NCBI RefSeq assembly: GCF_002993025.1
Contig: NZ_NXGI01000005.1
Coordinates: forward strand, 124,001 to 188,000
Reading direction: 5' to 3'
Source of the DNA: Arcobacter cryaerophilus gv. crypticus
Lineage (GTDB): Bacteria > Campylobacterota > Campylobacteria > Campylobacterales > Arcobacteraceae
Length of the DNA: 64,000 nucleotides
The notes under the pieces: model-generated
The model's database searches: none
What the model was told of the DNA's origin: nothing
Seen by the model: only the letters and a program-made list of their open reading frames with translations
Made by a program: the position numbers and the translations under genes
Shown: positions 8,463 through 18,297 of the stretch, in pieces
Position numbering within the stretch: position 1 is the stretch's first letter
How the letters are laid out: the number at the start of each line of letters is the position of its first letter

Positions 8463-9404
8463 ATGAAATGGATTAAAAAAGGTTTGATATATGAGCCGAA
8501 CACAAGTTTTGAGTGGAATTCAAAAGGTTATGCTTCAGTACCAACTGTATATAAAATTTCCGAAGATGTATTAAGAATATATTTCACCGCAAGAGATATT
8601 GACAACAAAACTAATATTTCATATATTGAGGTAGAAGCAGAGAATCCTACAAATATTTTATATACACATGAAAAGTCAGTTCTAAGTTTTGGAAAAATTG
8701 GAATGTTTGATGATTGTGGTGCTATGGCTTCACATGTTATCAATGTGGGAAATGAAGTTTGGATGTATTATATAGGCTGGAATGTAAGAAATACAATTGC
8801 TTATCACAACTCAATAGGATTAGCTATAAGTAAAGATAGAGGAATGACTTTTGAAAAATTTTCAGAAGGTCCTCTCTTTGATAGGACATATAAAGAACCA
8901 TATTTTAATGCGGCACCTTTTATATTAAAAGAAAATGGTATTTGGAAAATGTGGTATTTGTCAAATACAGACTGGGTTGAGTATGATGGAAAAAGTGAAC
9001 CGTTTTATCATATCAAATATGCAGAATCAAATAATGGAATCGATTGGAAAAGAGAAGGTAAAATTGCTATTGACTATAAAGATGAAAATGAGTGTGGGAT
9101 AGTTAGAGCTTGTGTTTTAAAGGATAATGATACTTATAAAATGTGGTATGCACATAGAAATCTTCAAAACTATAGAACAAATAAAAATAGTAGTTATCGT
9201 ATAGGGTATGCTGAATCATCTGATGGGATGGATTGGACTAGAAAAGATGATGAAGTTGGAATTGATGTGAGTGAAAGTGGATGGGACAGTGAAATGATAG
9301 AGTATCCGTTTGTTTATGATCATAAAGGTAAAAGATATATGATTTACAATGGAAATACATTTGGTAAAACTGGCTTTGGTTATGCTGTATTGGAGGAAAA
9401 TTAA
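8463..9404 (+). CDS. glycosidase-like five-bladed beta-propeller protein
   Basis: A 313-aa protein with repeated blades containing WKMWY, YKMWYAHR and IGYAESSDGMDW, the pattern of GH43/GH32/GH130-like beta-propellers. FDDCGAMASHVI and NAAPFILKENGIWKMWY resemble the substrate-facing blade edges. There is no signal peptide, so it acts in the cytoplasm, which is unusual for a glycan hydrolase. Similar proteins sit in polysaccharide clusters and may be phosphorylases, sugar-processing enzymes or lectin-like. It lies 9 nt after a methyltransferase gene and just before an FkbM gene. Reaction is unassigned. Confidence 0.72.
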   Translation: MKWIKKGLIYEPNTSFEWNSKGYASVPTVYKISEDVLRIYFTARDIDNKTNISYIEVEAENPTNILYTHEKSVLSFGKIGMFDDCGAMASHVINVGNEVWMYYIGWNVRNTIAYHNSIGLAISKDRGMTFEKFSEGPLFDRTYKEPYFNAAPFILKENGIWKMWYLSNTDWVEYDGKSEPFYHIKYAESNNGIDWKREGKIAIDYKDENECGIVRACVLKDNDTYKMWYAHRNLQNYRTNKNSSYRIGYAESSDGMDWTRKDDEVGIDVSESGWDSEMIEYPFVYDHKGKRYMIYNGNTFGKTGFGYAVLEEN

Positions 9405-9405
9405 A

Positions 9406-10212
9406 ATGCAAAAATTTATACCGCTGGAAGAGCTTGTTGAGAAAGAGAAATTAGATTTTATAGAATCTGTAGAAAATATAGATAAATATATAACAAAAGT
9501 TAAAATTAGAGATGTTGAATGTTGTTATTTTACAAATTCGAAAAGAACTTTATGGCAAGCAGTTGGTATCGAATATATTGAGCCTGAAATGCTTGATTAT
9601 ATAGAAAGTTTGGAAGAAGATTCAGTTTTTTACGATATTGGTGCTAGCAATGGAATATTTTCAGTGTATGCTATGCAAAAATCTCTAAAGGTATTTTCAT
9701 TTGAACCAGAAATACAAAATTTTTCACTTTTAGGAGCTAATTCTTATTTGAATAAAAATTCTAAACATCAACATAAATTATTTAATATTGCAATAAGTGA
9801 TAAAAATAGTATAGGGAATATGTTTATCGCGAAGTTTGAGGGGGGAGGACATATGAAAATTTTAGACAAAGCTAAAAAAGTTGGAGAAAAAGAAAATTTC
9901 ATACCAGACTTTACTCAAAATGTTTTGACATACAATCTTGATAGTTTCATTGAAAAATATTCATTACCTGCTCCTGAACATATAAAAATCGATGTTGATG
10001 GTGCGGAAATGGCGGTAATAAAGGGCGCAATTAATACATTAAAAAATAAAACTTTAAAATCAATATTTATTGAATTAGAAGATAATAATAAATATACTAT
10101 TGAGATTATAAATATAATTAAAAAATCTGGATTTATCGAATCTAAGAAAGTACAAGTTCAAAATTATGAAGGACTTAATAATTATATTTTTACTAGGAAC
10201 TTGTATGAATGA
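9406..10212 (+). CDS. FkbM-family methyltransferase
   Basis: A 268-aa protein with FkbM-type motifs: VFYDIGASNGIFSVYA (SAM-binding motif I), FSFEPEIQNF, and IKIDVDGAEMAVIKGA, which is characteristic of FkbM O-methyltransferases. The start at 9406 is chosen because GGAGG (9392-9396) lies 9 nt upstream; an in-frame ATG at 9349 would overlap the previous gene by over 50 nt. It probably O-methylates a sugar hydroxyl. A G6 run at 9840-9845 falls inside the gene. Its 3' end overlaps the next gene by 8 nt. Confidence 0.86.
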   Translation: MQKFIPLEELVEKEKLDFIESVENIDKYITKVKIRDVECCYFTNSKRTLWQAVGIEYIEPEMLDYIESLEEDSVFYDIGASNGIFSVYAMQKSLKVFSFEPEIQNFSLLGANSYLNKNSKHQHKLFNIAISDKNSIGNMFIAKFEGGGHMKILDKAKKVGEKENFIPDFTQNVLTYNLDSFIEKYSLPAPEHIKIDVDGAEMAVIKGAINTLKNKTLKSIFIELEDNNKYTIEIINIIKKSGFIESKKVQVQNYEGLNNYIFTRNLYE

Positions 10213-10969
10213 GATAATAAAAAATTATTTCGAAAATGGGTTTTATGTAACAAAATCTTTAGTTCCTAAAGAAGTTATTGATGAAACTATAGTAAGTATT
10301 AAAAAGCACTTTGATAATCAATTGATATATTTAAATCAAGAGATACCAAATGATATTTATGATTCCATGAAGCTACTTCATAAAGTAGATATTGAAAGGT
10401 ATAAAAAGACTGCTGGTTCTCTTTGGCGAAAAATGAGCTTATATAATCTTTTACATCATGAAAATATTCAAAACTTTGTAAAAGAAAATTTTGGATGGAA
10501 TGATATAGTGATACCAGGGGGGCAAGTCGTGCATATACAAGCAGATAGCCTTAAAATACCTAATGGTTACTTTGGCTTAGTAGCTCACCAAGATTTCCCA
10601 TCTGTTCAAGGTAGCTTAGATGGATTTGTAGTTTGGATTCCACTCGTTGATATAGATGTGAATAGATATCCTCTTGAAGTTATTCCGGGAAGTCATAAAA
10701 ATGGAGTATTGCCATCTATTGAAAATAATAGTTCAAGCTGGGAAATAAAACCAGAGTGCTATAATGAAGCTGATTTTATACCTGCTGTTTGTGAAGTGGG
10801 TGATGTGATATTTATGTCCAACTTTACAGTGCATAGAAGTTCTCAAAAAGGTGATGATAGATTAAGATTGGCATGTAGTACAAGATATGACAATGCAGAT
10901 GAAGAAACTTTTGCAGATAGATGTTATCCGAGTGCTTATATTAGAACTGTACAAAGAATTTTAATATGA
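10205..10969 (+). CDS. phytanoyl-CoA dioxygenase (PhyH)-family Fe(II)/2-oxoglutarate oxygenase
   Basis: A 254-aa protein whose facial triad is visible: H128-x-D130 in AHQDFPSVQG and H210 in NFTVHRSS, with R219/R221 available to bind 2-oxoglutarate. EVIPGSHKNG is the usual PhyH segment. It would hydroxylate or otherwise oxidise a carbon using O2, Fe(II) and 2-oxoglutarate. In a glycan cluster the substrate may be a sugar, a nucleotide sugar or an attached acyl chain (inference). ATG 10205 is preferred, since the upstream in-frame ATG at 10166 lies deep in the previous gene. It ends 4 nt inside the next gene. A G6 run lies at 10517-10522. Confidence 0.84.
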   Translation: MNEIIKNYFENGFYVTKSLVPKEVIDETIVSIKKHFDNQLIYLNQEIPNDIYDSMKLLHKVDIERYKKTAGSLWRKMSLYNLLHHENIQNFVKENFGWNDIVIPGGQVVHIQADSLKIPNGYFGLVAHQDFPSVQGSLDGFVVWIPLVDIDVNRYPLEVIPGSHKNGVLPSIENNSSSWEIKPECYNEADFIPAVCEVGDVIFMSNFTVHRSSQKGDDRLRLACSTRYDNADEETFADRCYPSAYIRTVQRILI

Positions 10970-11655
10970 AACCAAGTAAATTTCATCATAATAGAAAACT
11001 ATATAATTGGGTAGGATATAATATTACAGATAAATGGCTTTTAGAGTACTCAAAACATTATAAAGGAATATTGATTGATTTAGGTTGTGGCACTGCTCCA
11101 TACAAAGACTTCTTTTTACAATATGCAGATAAATATGTTGGTGTTAATTGGACAAAAACTTTACATAATTCAAAAGCAGATATTATTTCTGATTTAAATA
11201 AAAAGATAGAAATAGAAAATGACTTTGCAGATACGATAATTTCAATTTCTGTAATGGAACATCTCTGTGAACCTCAAATATTTTTAAATGAAAGTTATAG
11301 AATATTAAAAGATAATGGAACTATAATTTTACAAGTTCCATTTATGTGGTGGGTTCATGAGGCTCCTTATGATTATTTTAGATATACTCCTTATGGATTA
11401 AAATATATGTTTGAAAAAGCAGGCTATAAAGATATTCATATACAGCCAACTTCAGGGTTTTTTACTATGTGGTTTTTAAAAATGAATTATTTCAGTCTAA
11501 AATGGATAAAAGGTTCAAAAATTCGTAGAAGTTTTACAAGAGGATTGTTAATTCCATTTTGGTATCTTTCACAAAAATTAACTCCATGGCTTGATAGTAA
11601 ACATAGAGGTTGGTCACTTGAAAGTGCTGGTTTTTTTGTAGTAGCAAAAAAATGA
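10966..11655 (+). CDS. class I SAM methyltransferase (Methyltransf_11 type)
   Basis: A 229-aa protein with [15 protein letters not shown] (motif I), [15 protein letters not shown] (motif IV) and a [13 protein letters not shown] strand, the pattern of Methyltransf_11/UbiE-like enzymes. The C-terminal third is aromatic and basic ([17 protein letters not shown]), common in polysaccharide-locus members. It overlaps both neighbours by 4 nt, so it is translationally coupled with the PhyH gene and the sugar dehydrogenase gene. Sugar target unknown. Confidence 0.84.
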   Translation: MKPSKFHHNRKLYNWVGYNITDKWLLEYSKHYKGILIDLGCGTAPYKDFFLQYADKYVGVNWTKTLHNSKADIISDLNKKIEIENDFADTIISISVMEHLCEPQIFLNESYRILKDNGTIILQVPFMWWVHEAPYDYFRYTPYGLKYMFEKAGYKDIHIQPTSGFFTMWFLKMNYFSLKWIKGSKIRRSFTRGLLIPFWYLSQKLTPWLDSKHRGWSLESAGFFVVAKK

Positions 11656-12821
11656 AAATATCAATAGCAGGAACAGGTTATGTAGGCTTATCAAATGGAT
11701 TACTCTTAGCTCAACATAATGATGTAATAGCTCTTGATATAGTTCCACAAAAAGTAGAAATGCTGAATAATAAAATATCTCCTATAGATGATATTGAGAT
11801 AGAAGAGTATTTAAAAAAAGATAACATAAATTTTAAAGCTACTTTAGATAAAAATGAAGCTTATAAAGATGCTGATTTTATAATAATAGCAACTCCTACT
11901 GATTATGATGCTCAAACTAACTATTTCAACACAAAAAGTGTTGAAGCTGTTATAAAAGATGTACTAGAGATAAATCCAAATGCAACTATGGTTATTAAAT
12001 CAACTGTTCCAGTTGGATATACAAAAAGCTTAAAAGAGAAATTTAATACCAATAATATAATCTTCTCTCCAGAGTTTTTAAGAGAAGGAAAAGCTCTATA
12101 TGATAATTTATATCCAAGTAGAATAATTGTAGGTGAGAAATCTGCTAGAGCTGAACTGTTTGCTTCACTACTAGCTCAAGGTGCTATTAAAAAAGATATT
12201 CCAATTTTATTTACAGATTCAACTGAAGCAGAAGCTATTAAACTATTTTCAAATACTTACCTTGCTATGAGGGTTGCATATTTTAATGAACTTGACTCTT
12301 ATGCTCAAATACACAATCTTGATACTAAACAGATAATTGATGGTGTAGGATTAGATCCACGAATTGGAACTCATTATAATAATCCAAGCTTTGGATATGG
12401 TGGATATTGTTTACCAAAAGATACAAAACAACTTTTAGCAAACTATAGTGAAGTACCAAGTAATTTAATAGAAGCTATAGTAAAATCTAACTCTACAAGA
12501 AAAGATTTTATAGCAGATTCAATAATCTCTAGAAATCCCAAAGTTGTAGGTATCTATAGACTTGTAATGAAAACAGGCTCAGATAACTTTAGAAGCTCTG
12601 CAATACAAGGTATAATGAAAAGAATAAAAGCAAAAGGTATTGAAGTAGTAATATATGAACCAGTACTAAATGAAGATACTTTTTTTAACTCAAAAGTAAT
12701 AAAAGATTTAGATGAGTTTAAAAAAGTATCAGATGTAATAGTAGCAAATAGATTAAGTGAAAAACTCAAAAATGTAGAAGAAAAAGTTTATACTAGAGAT
12801 ATTTTTGGGAATGATGATTAA
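11652..12821 (+). CDS. ugd: UDP-glucose 6-dehydrogenase-type nucleotide-sugar dehydrogenase
   Basis: A 389-aa NAD-dependent enzyme oxidising a UDP-hexose C6 to the uronic acid in two steps. [10 protein letters not shown] (7-16) binds [16 protein letters not shown] (139-151) is the family signature, K197 lies in [22 protein letters not shown], and the catalytic Cys is C253 in GGYCLPKD. The compact length and [11 protein letters not shown] sequence match the short Ugd group of Gram-negative capsule loci. It supplies UDP-GlcA or a similar uronate to a surface glycan. It is coupled to the preceding methyltransferase by a 4-nt overlap. Confidence 0.9.
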   Translation: MKISIAGTGYVGLSNGLLLAQHNDVIALDIVPQKVEMLNNKISPIDDIEIEEYLKKDNINFKATLDKNEAYKDADFIIIATPTDYDAQTNYFNTKSVEAVIKDVLEINPNATMVIKSTVPVGYTKSLKEKFNTNNIIFSPEFLREGKALYDNLYPSRIIVGEKSARAELFASLLAQGAIKKDIPILFTDSTEAEAIKLFSNTYLAMRVAYFNELDSYAQIHNLDTKQIIDGVGLDPRIGTHYNNPSFGYGGYCLPKDTKQLLANYSEVPSNLIEAIVKSNSTRKDFIADSIISRNPKVVGIYRLVMKTGSDNFRSSAIQGIMKRIKAKGIEVVIYEPVLNEDTFFNSKVIKDLDEFKKVSDVIVANRLSEKLKNVEEKVYTRDIFGNDD

Positions 12822-12831
12822 GGAGCAAAGT

Positions 12832-13635
12832 TTGAATAATTTATTTATCAGTGTTATTATTCCAATGTATAATAGGTCAAAAACTATTATAGAGTGTTTA
12901 GATTCAGTCTGTGCACAAACTTTTAAAAATATTGAAATCATAGTTGTAGATGATTTTTCAACTGATAATTCTATAGATTTAGTATCTTCTTATCGAGATA
13001 ACCGAGTAAAACTTATAAGACTAGAAAAAAATAGTGGTGCACAAGTAGCACGAAATAGAGGAATTATTGAAGCAAAAGGAGAATGGATAGCTTTTAATGA
13101 TTCAGATGATTTATGGGAAAAAGATAAACTAGAAATACAAACTAAAGAGCTAGAAAAAATTAATTTTAATAAAGATACTGTTATACATTCAAATTGCTTT
13201 TGTTTGGACAAAAATAATAGTAATTTTTGGGAATGGAAATTACCTATTATAGAAAGAGATTCTTATACATCATTACTAGAGAAATCATCTCCTATGTTTC
13301 AAGCATTACTCACATCAAAAAAAGCTCTACTAGAAATTGGATTATTAGATGAAAATGTACCTTCTTATCAAGAGTGGGATACTTCTATAAGACTTGCTAA
13401 AAAATGTAAATTTATACATATTGAAAAACCTCTATTTACATATATTTTTCATGATGGTGAAACCATCTCAAAAAATCATAAAAGAGATATTGAAGGGTAT
13501 TTATATATTATAAATAAATTTAAAAAAGAGTTACAAGAATATAATTTTTATGAAAAACATATCAATCAATTATCAAAAAGGGCTAATTCATTTTCACTAT
13601 TTCAAGAAGCAGAAGAAATTTTAAAAATGATATAA
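12832..13635 (+). CDS. family 2 glycosyltransferase
   Basis: A 267-aa GT-A enzyme: FISVIIPMYNRSKTIIECLDSV, VVDDFSTDNS and the DSDD metal-binding motif (as FNDSDDLW), then QEWDTSIRLAKK as acceptor-side motif. TTG 12832 is proposed as the start because AAGGAG at 12820-12825 lies 6 nt before it; upstream in-frame starts fall within the end of ugd. There is no transmembrane segment, so it is peripheral or soluble. It adds one sugar of the glycan. Donor unknown. Confidence 0.88.
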   Translation: MNNLFISVIIPMYNRSKTIIECLDSVCAQTFKNIEIIVVDDFSTDNSIDLVSSYRDNRVKLIRLEKNSGAQVARNRGIIEAKGEWIAFNDSDDLWEKDKLEIQTKELEKINFNKDTVIHSNCFCLDKNNSNFWEWKLPIIERDSYTSLLEKSSPMFQALLTSKKALLEIGLLDENVPSYQEWDTSIRLAKKCKFIHIEKPLFTYIFHDGETISKNHKRDIEGYLYIINKFKKELQEYNFYEKHINQLSKRANSFSLFQEAEEILKMI

Positions 13636-13657
13636 TACAAGCTTTTAAGGAGAAATT

Positions 13658-14503
13658 ATGACAAATGATGAAAAAGTACTATTTGGTAAAATTTTAGTCA
13701 ATCAAATACTAAGCAAAAATATATCTTCTTTAAAAGATGTTGAATTTAAAATATTTTCACAATTTGGAGATGATGGGATAATCCAATGGCTCATCAATAA
13801 TATAGAAATAGATAATGAATTTTTTGTTGAATTTGGAGTAGAAAATTATAAAGAAGCAAATACAAAATTTCTGATGTTTAATAATAACTGGAGTGGTTTT
13901 GTTATGGATGGTTCGAATAACAATATAAAAAATCTTAAAAAACAAGATTATTTTTGGAAATATAACTTAATTGCAAAAGATGTATTTATAACAAAAGATA
14001 ACATAAATAATTTATTGTTAGAACAAAATATAAATCCTAATATTGGATTGCTTCATATAGATTTAGATGGCAATGATTACTATATTTTTGATGAAATTAA
14101 TTGTATAAATCCAAACATACTTATTTTAGAATACAATAGTTTATTTGGTATTGATAGAGAGATTTCAGTACCTTATAGAGAAGATTTTAATAGAACAAAA
14201 GCCCATTATAGTAATCTATTTTTTGGAGCTTCTCTTAAATCTTTGCACTCTTTAGCATATAAAAAAGGCTTTATCTTTATAGGTTGCAATCAAGCTGGAA
14301 ATAATGCCTATTTTATAAGAAAAGATAAAATAAATTCAAAAATCAAAGAAGTATCATTAGAAGATGGCTATGTTATCTCAAAATTTAGAGAATCAAGAGA
14401 TATAAATGGTAGTTTGAATTTCCTTGATAAATTACAAGCTTACGAAGAGATTAAAGGGCTTGATGTATATAATACTAATACAAAAAGAATAGAAAAGTTT
14501 TAA
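13658..14503 (+). CDS. FkbM-like/SAM-fold protein of unknown substrate
   Basis: A 281-aa protein with the pattern FSQFGDDGIIQWL, then FVEFGVENYKEANTKFL and GLLHIDLDGNDYYIF. This layout occurs in a group of uncharacterised glycan-locus proteins related to FkbM methyltransferases: 'FVEFGV' stands at motif I and 'hiDlDGnDy' at the FkbM 'iDveG' site. GG is absent from motif I, so SAM binding is likely but not certain. It has its own ribosome site (AAGGAG at 13647-13652). It is probably a sugar methyltransferase. Confidence 0.68.
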   Translation: MTNDEKVLFGKILVNQILSKNISSLKDVEFKIFSQFGDDGIIQWLINNIEIDNEFFVEFGVENYKEANTKFLMFNNNWSGFVMDGSNNNIKNLKKQDYFWKYNLIAKDVFITKDNINNLLLEQNINPNIGLLHIDLDGNDYYIFDEINCINPNILILEYNSLFGIDREISVPYREDFNRTKAHYSNLFFGASLKSLHSLAYKKGFIFIGCNQAGNNAYFIRKDKINSKIKEVSLEDGYVISKFRESRDINGSLNFLDKLQAYEEIKGLDVYNTNTKRIEKF

Positions 14504-14504
14504 A

Positions 14505-14933
14505 ATGATACAAAATATAACACACAACGAAAAGCTTTTATCAATAATAATAAAAGCAAACTATCAAAAAGATGATATAGAGTTTTTTACTCCAGATGAC
14601 TTTTCTCAACAATTAGGATATATGAATAGACCAAAGGGCTATATTATACCACCTCATGTACATAATCCTGTAACAAGAGAAGTTCAATATACAAAAGAGG
14701 TTTTATATATTAAAAATGGCAAGGTAAGAGTTGATTTTTATGATGAAGAGCAAAATTACCTACAAAGTACTATATTAAATGGTGGTGATGTGATACTACT
14801 TGCATATGGTGGGCATGGATTTGAAATGATAGAAAATAGTGAGATTATAGAAATAAAGCAAGGTCCTTATGCTGGAGAATTAGATAAAACTAGATTTGAA
14901 CCAATAAGTAAAGAAGAAGTGAGATTAAACTAG
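14505..14933 (+). CDS. small cupin-fold protein
   Basis: A 142-aa protein with cupin motif 1 (IIPPHVHNPVTREVQYTKEVLYIKNGKV in parts, with H-x-H and E) and motif 2 (GGDVILLAYGGHGFEMIE). A single metal-binding beta-barrel, as in sugar-nucleotide isomerases/epimerases (WxcM/FdtA-like) and in regulatory cupins. It sits between an FkbM-like gene and a perosamine-synthase-type aminotransferase, with 0-1 nt gaps, so a keto-sugar isomerase or epimerase role is plausible but unproven. Confidence 0.72.
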   Translation: MIQNITHNEKLLSIIIKANYQKDDIEFFTPDDFSQQLGYMNRPKGYIIPPHVHNPVTREVQYTKEVLYIKNGKVRVDFYDEEQNYLQSTILNGGDVILLAYGGHGFEMIENSEIIEIKQGPYAGELDKTRFEPISKEEVRLN

Positions 14934-16055
14934 ATGAATTTTATTCCTGTAAATGAACCACTATTAAATGGAAATGAAAAAAAATATCTAAACGAATGTA
15001 TAGATACAGGTTGGATAAGTAGCGAAGGTCCATTTATAAAAAGATTTGAAAAAGGTATGGCAAACTATGTTGGACGGAAATATGGTGTTGCTTGTGCAAA
15101 TGGAAGTGCAGCTTTAGATATTGCTGTAAGAGCTTTAGATTTGCAAAAAGGAGATGAAGTTATAGCTCCATCTTTTACTATTATATCAAGTATTCAATCT
15201 TTGGTTACAAATGGTTTAAAACCTATTTTACTTGATTGTGATTTTTCAACTTTTAATATAAATCCAAATGAAATAGAAACAAAAATTACACCAAAAACAA
15301 AAGCTATTATGGTTGTTCATCTGTATGGATTAACTGTTGATATGGATATAGTACTAAATATTGCAAAAAAATATAATCTAAAAATCATAGAAGATTCAGC
15401 TCAAATGCATGGGCAAGAGTACAAAGGTAAAAAGTGTGGTAGTTTTGGAGTTGTAAGTATTTTCAGTTTTTATCCAAATAAACAAATAACTACGGGAGAG
15501 GGTGGAATGGTACTTATGGATGATGAAAATATCTATGAAAAATCAAAAGCTTTAAGAAATCTATGTTTCTCATCAGATCCAAATAAAAGATTTATTCATG
15601 AAGAGATAGGTTGGAACTATCGTATGACAAATCTACAAGCAGCTTTAGGAGTTGCACAACTTGAACAAATAGATAAAATTGTAGAGAAAAAAAGATATAT
15701 AGGAAAACTCTATACTAAATTATTAAAAGATACAAAAGGTATAAATCTTCCAATAGCACAAACACAATATTGTGAAAATATATATTGGGTATATGGAGTT
15801 ACTTTAAAAGATAGTATAAAAAAGTCTGCAAAAGAGATTATGGAAGAGTTAGGTAAAAAAGGGATTGGAACTAGACCATTTTTTTATCCTATTCATAAAC
15901 AACCAGTATTTAATAATATGGGGTTATTTATAGATAACTACTTACCAAATAGTGAAAAATTATATGAAAGAGGTTTTTATATACCTAGTGGCTTAGCTCT
16001 TACTAAAGAACAGATAGAAGAAGTATCAAAGAGCTTGAAAGAGGTTTTACAATGA
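14934..16055 (+). CDS. GDP-perosamine-synthase-like DegT aminotransferase
   Basis: A 373-aa PLP enzyme. VACANGSAALDIA (about 52-64), EDSAQMHG (153-160) with D154, and SFYPNKQITTGEGG with Schiff-base K183 match the RfbE/Per subgroup that aminates GDP-4-keto-6-deoxymannose to GDP-perosamine. That substrate is exactly what Gmd (20355-21503) makes, which supports the assignment. The start abuts the cupin stop and the 3' end overlaps the next methyltransferase by 4 nt. PglE/LegC-like specificity is an alternative. Confidence 0.82.
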   Translation: MNFIPVNEPLLNGNEKKYLNECIDTGWISSEGPFIKRFEKGMANYVGRKYGVACANGSAALDIAVRALDLQKGDEVIAPSFTIISSIQSLVTNGLKPILLDCDFSTFNINPNEIETKITPKTKAIMVVHLYGLTVDMDIVLNIAKKYNLKIIEDSAQMHGQEYKGKKCGSFGVVSIFSFYPNKQITTGEGGMVLMDDENIYEKSKALRNLCFSSDPNKRFIHEEIGWNYRMTNLQAALGVAQLEQIDKIVEKKRYIGKLYTKLLKDTKGINLPIAQTQYCENIYWVYGVTLKDSIKKSAKEIMEELGKKGIGTRPFFYPIHKQPVFNNMGLFIDNYLPNSEKLYERGFYIPSGLALTKEQIEEVSKSLKEVLQ

Positions 16056-16810
16056 ACCAATTTGGAGATTTATATTCACAATATTATGATTTACTTTATA
16101 GTGATAAAGATTATATTAGTGAAGTTAAGTATGTAGATAGTTTGATAAAAGCTAATGGTAAAAATACAAAAACTTTACTTGATATGGGGTGTGGAACAGG
16201 AAAACATGCTGAACTATTTTGTGATATGGGATATGAAGTTCATGGGATAGATTTAAGTAAAGGTATGCTTAAAATTGCAGAAAGCAGAAGAAAGAATAAA
16301 GGAGATAGCTTAAGTTTTAGCCAATCAAATATTCAAAATCTATCTTTAAATAAAAAATTTGATGTAGTTATTTCTTTATTCCATGTTATGAGTTATCAAA
16401 ACTCAAATAGTGAATTAATAAAAGCATTTGAAGTAGCTAAAAATCATTTAAATAATGATGGTATTTTTGTATTTGATTTTTGGTATGGACCAGCTGTGCT
16501 TACAGATTTACCAACAACAAGAGTAAAAAGACTTGAAAATGAAAATATAAAAGTCACACGAATAGCTGAACCAGTAATTTATGCTAAAAAAAATATTGTA
16601 GATGTTAATTATGATATATTTATAGAAGATAAAGTATCAAACAAAATAATAGAAAAAAAAGAACTGCATAAAATGAGATATTTTTTTGATACAGAGTTAG
16701 AAATGATTTGTGAAAAAGTAGGATTTAAAATTTTAAATAAATTTGAATGGCTCAGTAAAAAAAAGCCAAATTTTAGTAGTTGGAATGTGGTATGGATAAT
16801 AAAAAATTAA
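16052..16810 (+). CDS. class I SAM methyltransferase
   Basis: A 252-aa protein with YSQYYDLLYSDKDY at the N-terminus, LLDMGCGTGKHAELFCDMG (motif I), VHGIDLSKGML (motif II) and DVVISLFHVMSYQ (motif IV). This N-terminal pattern is typical of small-molecule and sugar methyltransferases in polysaccharide loci. It is coupled to the aminotransferase by a 4-nt overlap, so N-methylation or O-methylation of an aminosugar is a reasonable guess. Confidence 0.86.
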   Translation: MNQFGDLYSQYYDLLYSDKDYISEVKYVDSLIKANGKNTKTLLDMGCGTGKHAELFCDMGYEVHGIDLSKGMLKIAESRRKNKGDSLSFSQSNIQNLSLNKKFDVVISLFHVMSYQNSNSELIKAFEVAKNHLNNDGIFVFDFWYGPAVLTDLPTTRVKRLENENIKVTRIAEPVIYAKKNIVDVNYDIFIEDKVSNKIIEKKELHKMRYFFDTELEMICEKVGFKILNKFEWLSKKKPNFSSWNVVWIIKN

Positions 16811-18234
16811 ATATAGGTATTTTTTTGGGCTCTTCAAAAAAAGTTGGTGGAGGTTTTCAATACGAGTTAAGAGTTTCCCAAATTTTAAAAGGACTCTTAA
16901 ATAAATATAATTTTAATTTTTTTACACTAAACCAAATTATTTTAAATGACTTTATACAAAATGATATAGAAATAAAATTAATATCTACGAAAAATTTAGA
17001 GGCTAATTTAATTAATAATTATAAAATAGACTTAGTATATTTTTTATATCCAGCTAATATTGATTTTATAAATTTACACTATATTGTAACTATTTGGGAT
17101 TTATGTCATAGAGATTTTAATGAATTTCCAGAAGTAAGAAACAACCATGAATTTGAGAATAGAGAAATTTTTTATAGTGGTTTAGGATTAAAAAAAGCAG
17201 TAGCTATTATTTCAGATTCGAAACATGGTAAAAAAAATATAGTTAAAAGATATAATATAGATAAAAATAGAATTCATATTTTAAAATTTTTACCAAGATT
17301 AGATACAAAAAATACCTATTTAGATATAAATAAAAAATACAATCTTGATAAACCTTACATATACTATCCTGCACAATTTTGGGCTCATAAAAATCATATT
17401 TATATTTTAAAATCTTTAAAAATATTAAAAGAATCATTTAATATAGAAATTTTTGCTTTATTTAGTGGTACAGATTATGGAAATTTATCATATATTTTAG
17501 ACCAAGCTAAATTGATGGGGATTGATAAGCAAATAAAATATTTAGGATTTGTAGATGATATAGAAATTCCAAATTTATATAAACAATCTTTAGCATTAGT
17601 AATGCCTACATATTTTGGACCTACAAATATACCACCACTTGAAGCTTTTAAATATGAAACTCCTGTTTGCTATTCTGACTTAAAAGGTCTTAGAAATCAA
17701 GTTAAAAATGCTGCTTTCTTATTGGACTTAAAAAATCCAAATTCATTGGTAAATGCTTTGTTATCGATTTTAAATAAGCATAATAAGGTTGAAAAGAAAA
17801 TAAGAGCTGGGAAAAAAATATTAAGAAAATGGACTCTTAATGACTTTAAAAATTCCTTAGAAAAGATTTTTGACAATTTTAATAATATAAGAAAATGTTG
17901 GTCTAATACTGAAACTCCAAAAACTAAAACTTTTAGTGATATTCCAAAAGATTTTGTCTCAATAATAAGTAATATTATCAAGTTTCAAAACTCGGATAAT
18001 AAATACGTTGTCTATGGCAACGGAACTATTGGAAAAACTATTCGAGCTTTAATTCCTGATAAAATCGTAGGATATGTAGATATAGCAGATAAAAATAATC
18101 CTCCTAAGAATTTAGAAAATATGCAATATGATAAAATTATTATCAGTGTTTTAGGTAGAGAAGAAGAGATTATCAAATATTTAGTAGAAGATTTAAAAAT
18201 AGCTAGAGATAAAATTATTACTTTAGAATTATAA
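16792..18234 (+). CDS. GT4-type glycosyltransferase with C-terminal Rossmann module
   Basis: About 480 aa. The GT-B transferase occupies roughly residues 1-365 (PAQFWAHKNH, YLGFVDDIEIPNLYKQ, FGPTNIPPLEAFKYETPV with the E-x7-E-like donor site). A separate C-terminal module follows (about 395-480): VVYGNGTIGKTI is a dinucleotide-type GxGxxG loop and [10 protein letters not shown] is shared exactly with the GT2 at 22460-23539. The ATG at 16792 is chosen over a TTG at 16780; both overlap the previous gene. The fusion suggests the module binds a common ligand or partner rather than the donor. Confidence 0.82.
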   Translation: MDNKKLNIGIFLGSSKKVGGGFQYELRVSQILKGLLNKYNFNFFTLNQIILNDFIQNDIEIKLISTKNLEANLINNYKIDLVYFLYPANIDFINLHYIVTIWDLCHRDFNEFPEVRNNHEFENREIFYSGLGLKKAVAIISDSKHGKKNIVKRYNIDKNRIHILKFLPRLDTKNTYLDINKKYNLDKPYIYYPAQFWAHKNHIYILKSLKILKESFNIEIFALFSGTDYGNLSYILDQAKLMGIDKQIKYLGFVDDIEIPNLYKQSLALVMPTYFGPTNIPPLEAFKYETPVCYSDLKGLRNQVKNAAFLLDLKNPNSLVNALLSILNKHNKVEKKIRAGKKILRKWTLNDFKNSLEKIFDNFNNIRKCWSNTETPKTKTFSDIPKDFVSIISNIIKFQNSDNKYVVYGNGTIGKTIRALIPDKIVGYVDIADKNNPPKNLENMQYDKIIISVLGREEEIIKYLVEDLKIARDKIITLEL

Positions 18235-18297
18235 AATAAGATACTATTTAGCTTTCTTTGTTTACAATTAAAGTATAAACATATAAGGAGTTTTAAA

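Noticed and set aside
9840-10522. G6 runs at 9840-9845 (FkbM gene) and 10517-10522 (PhyH gene) as phase-variable tracts
   Set aside because: Six Gs is below the length at which Campylobacterota tracts usually switch, and an equal run occurs in the essential topA gene (46149-46154).
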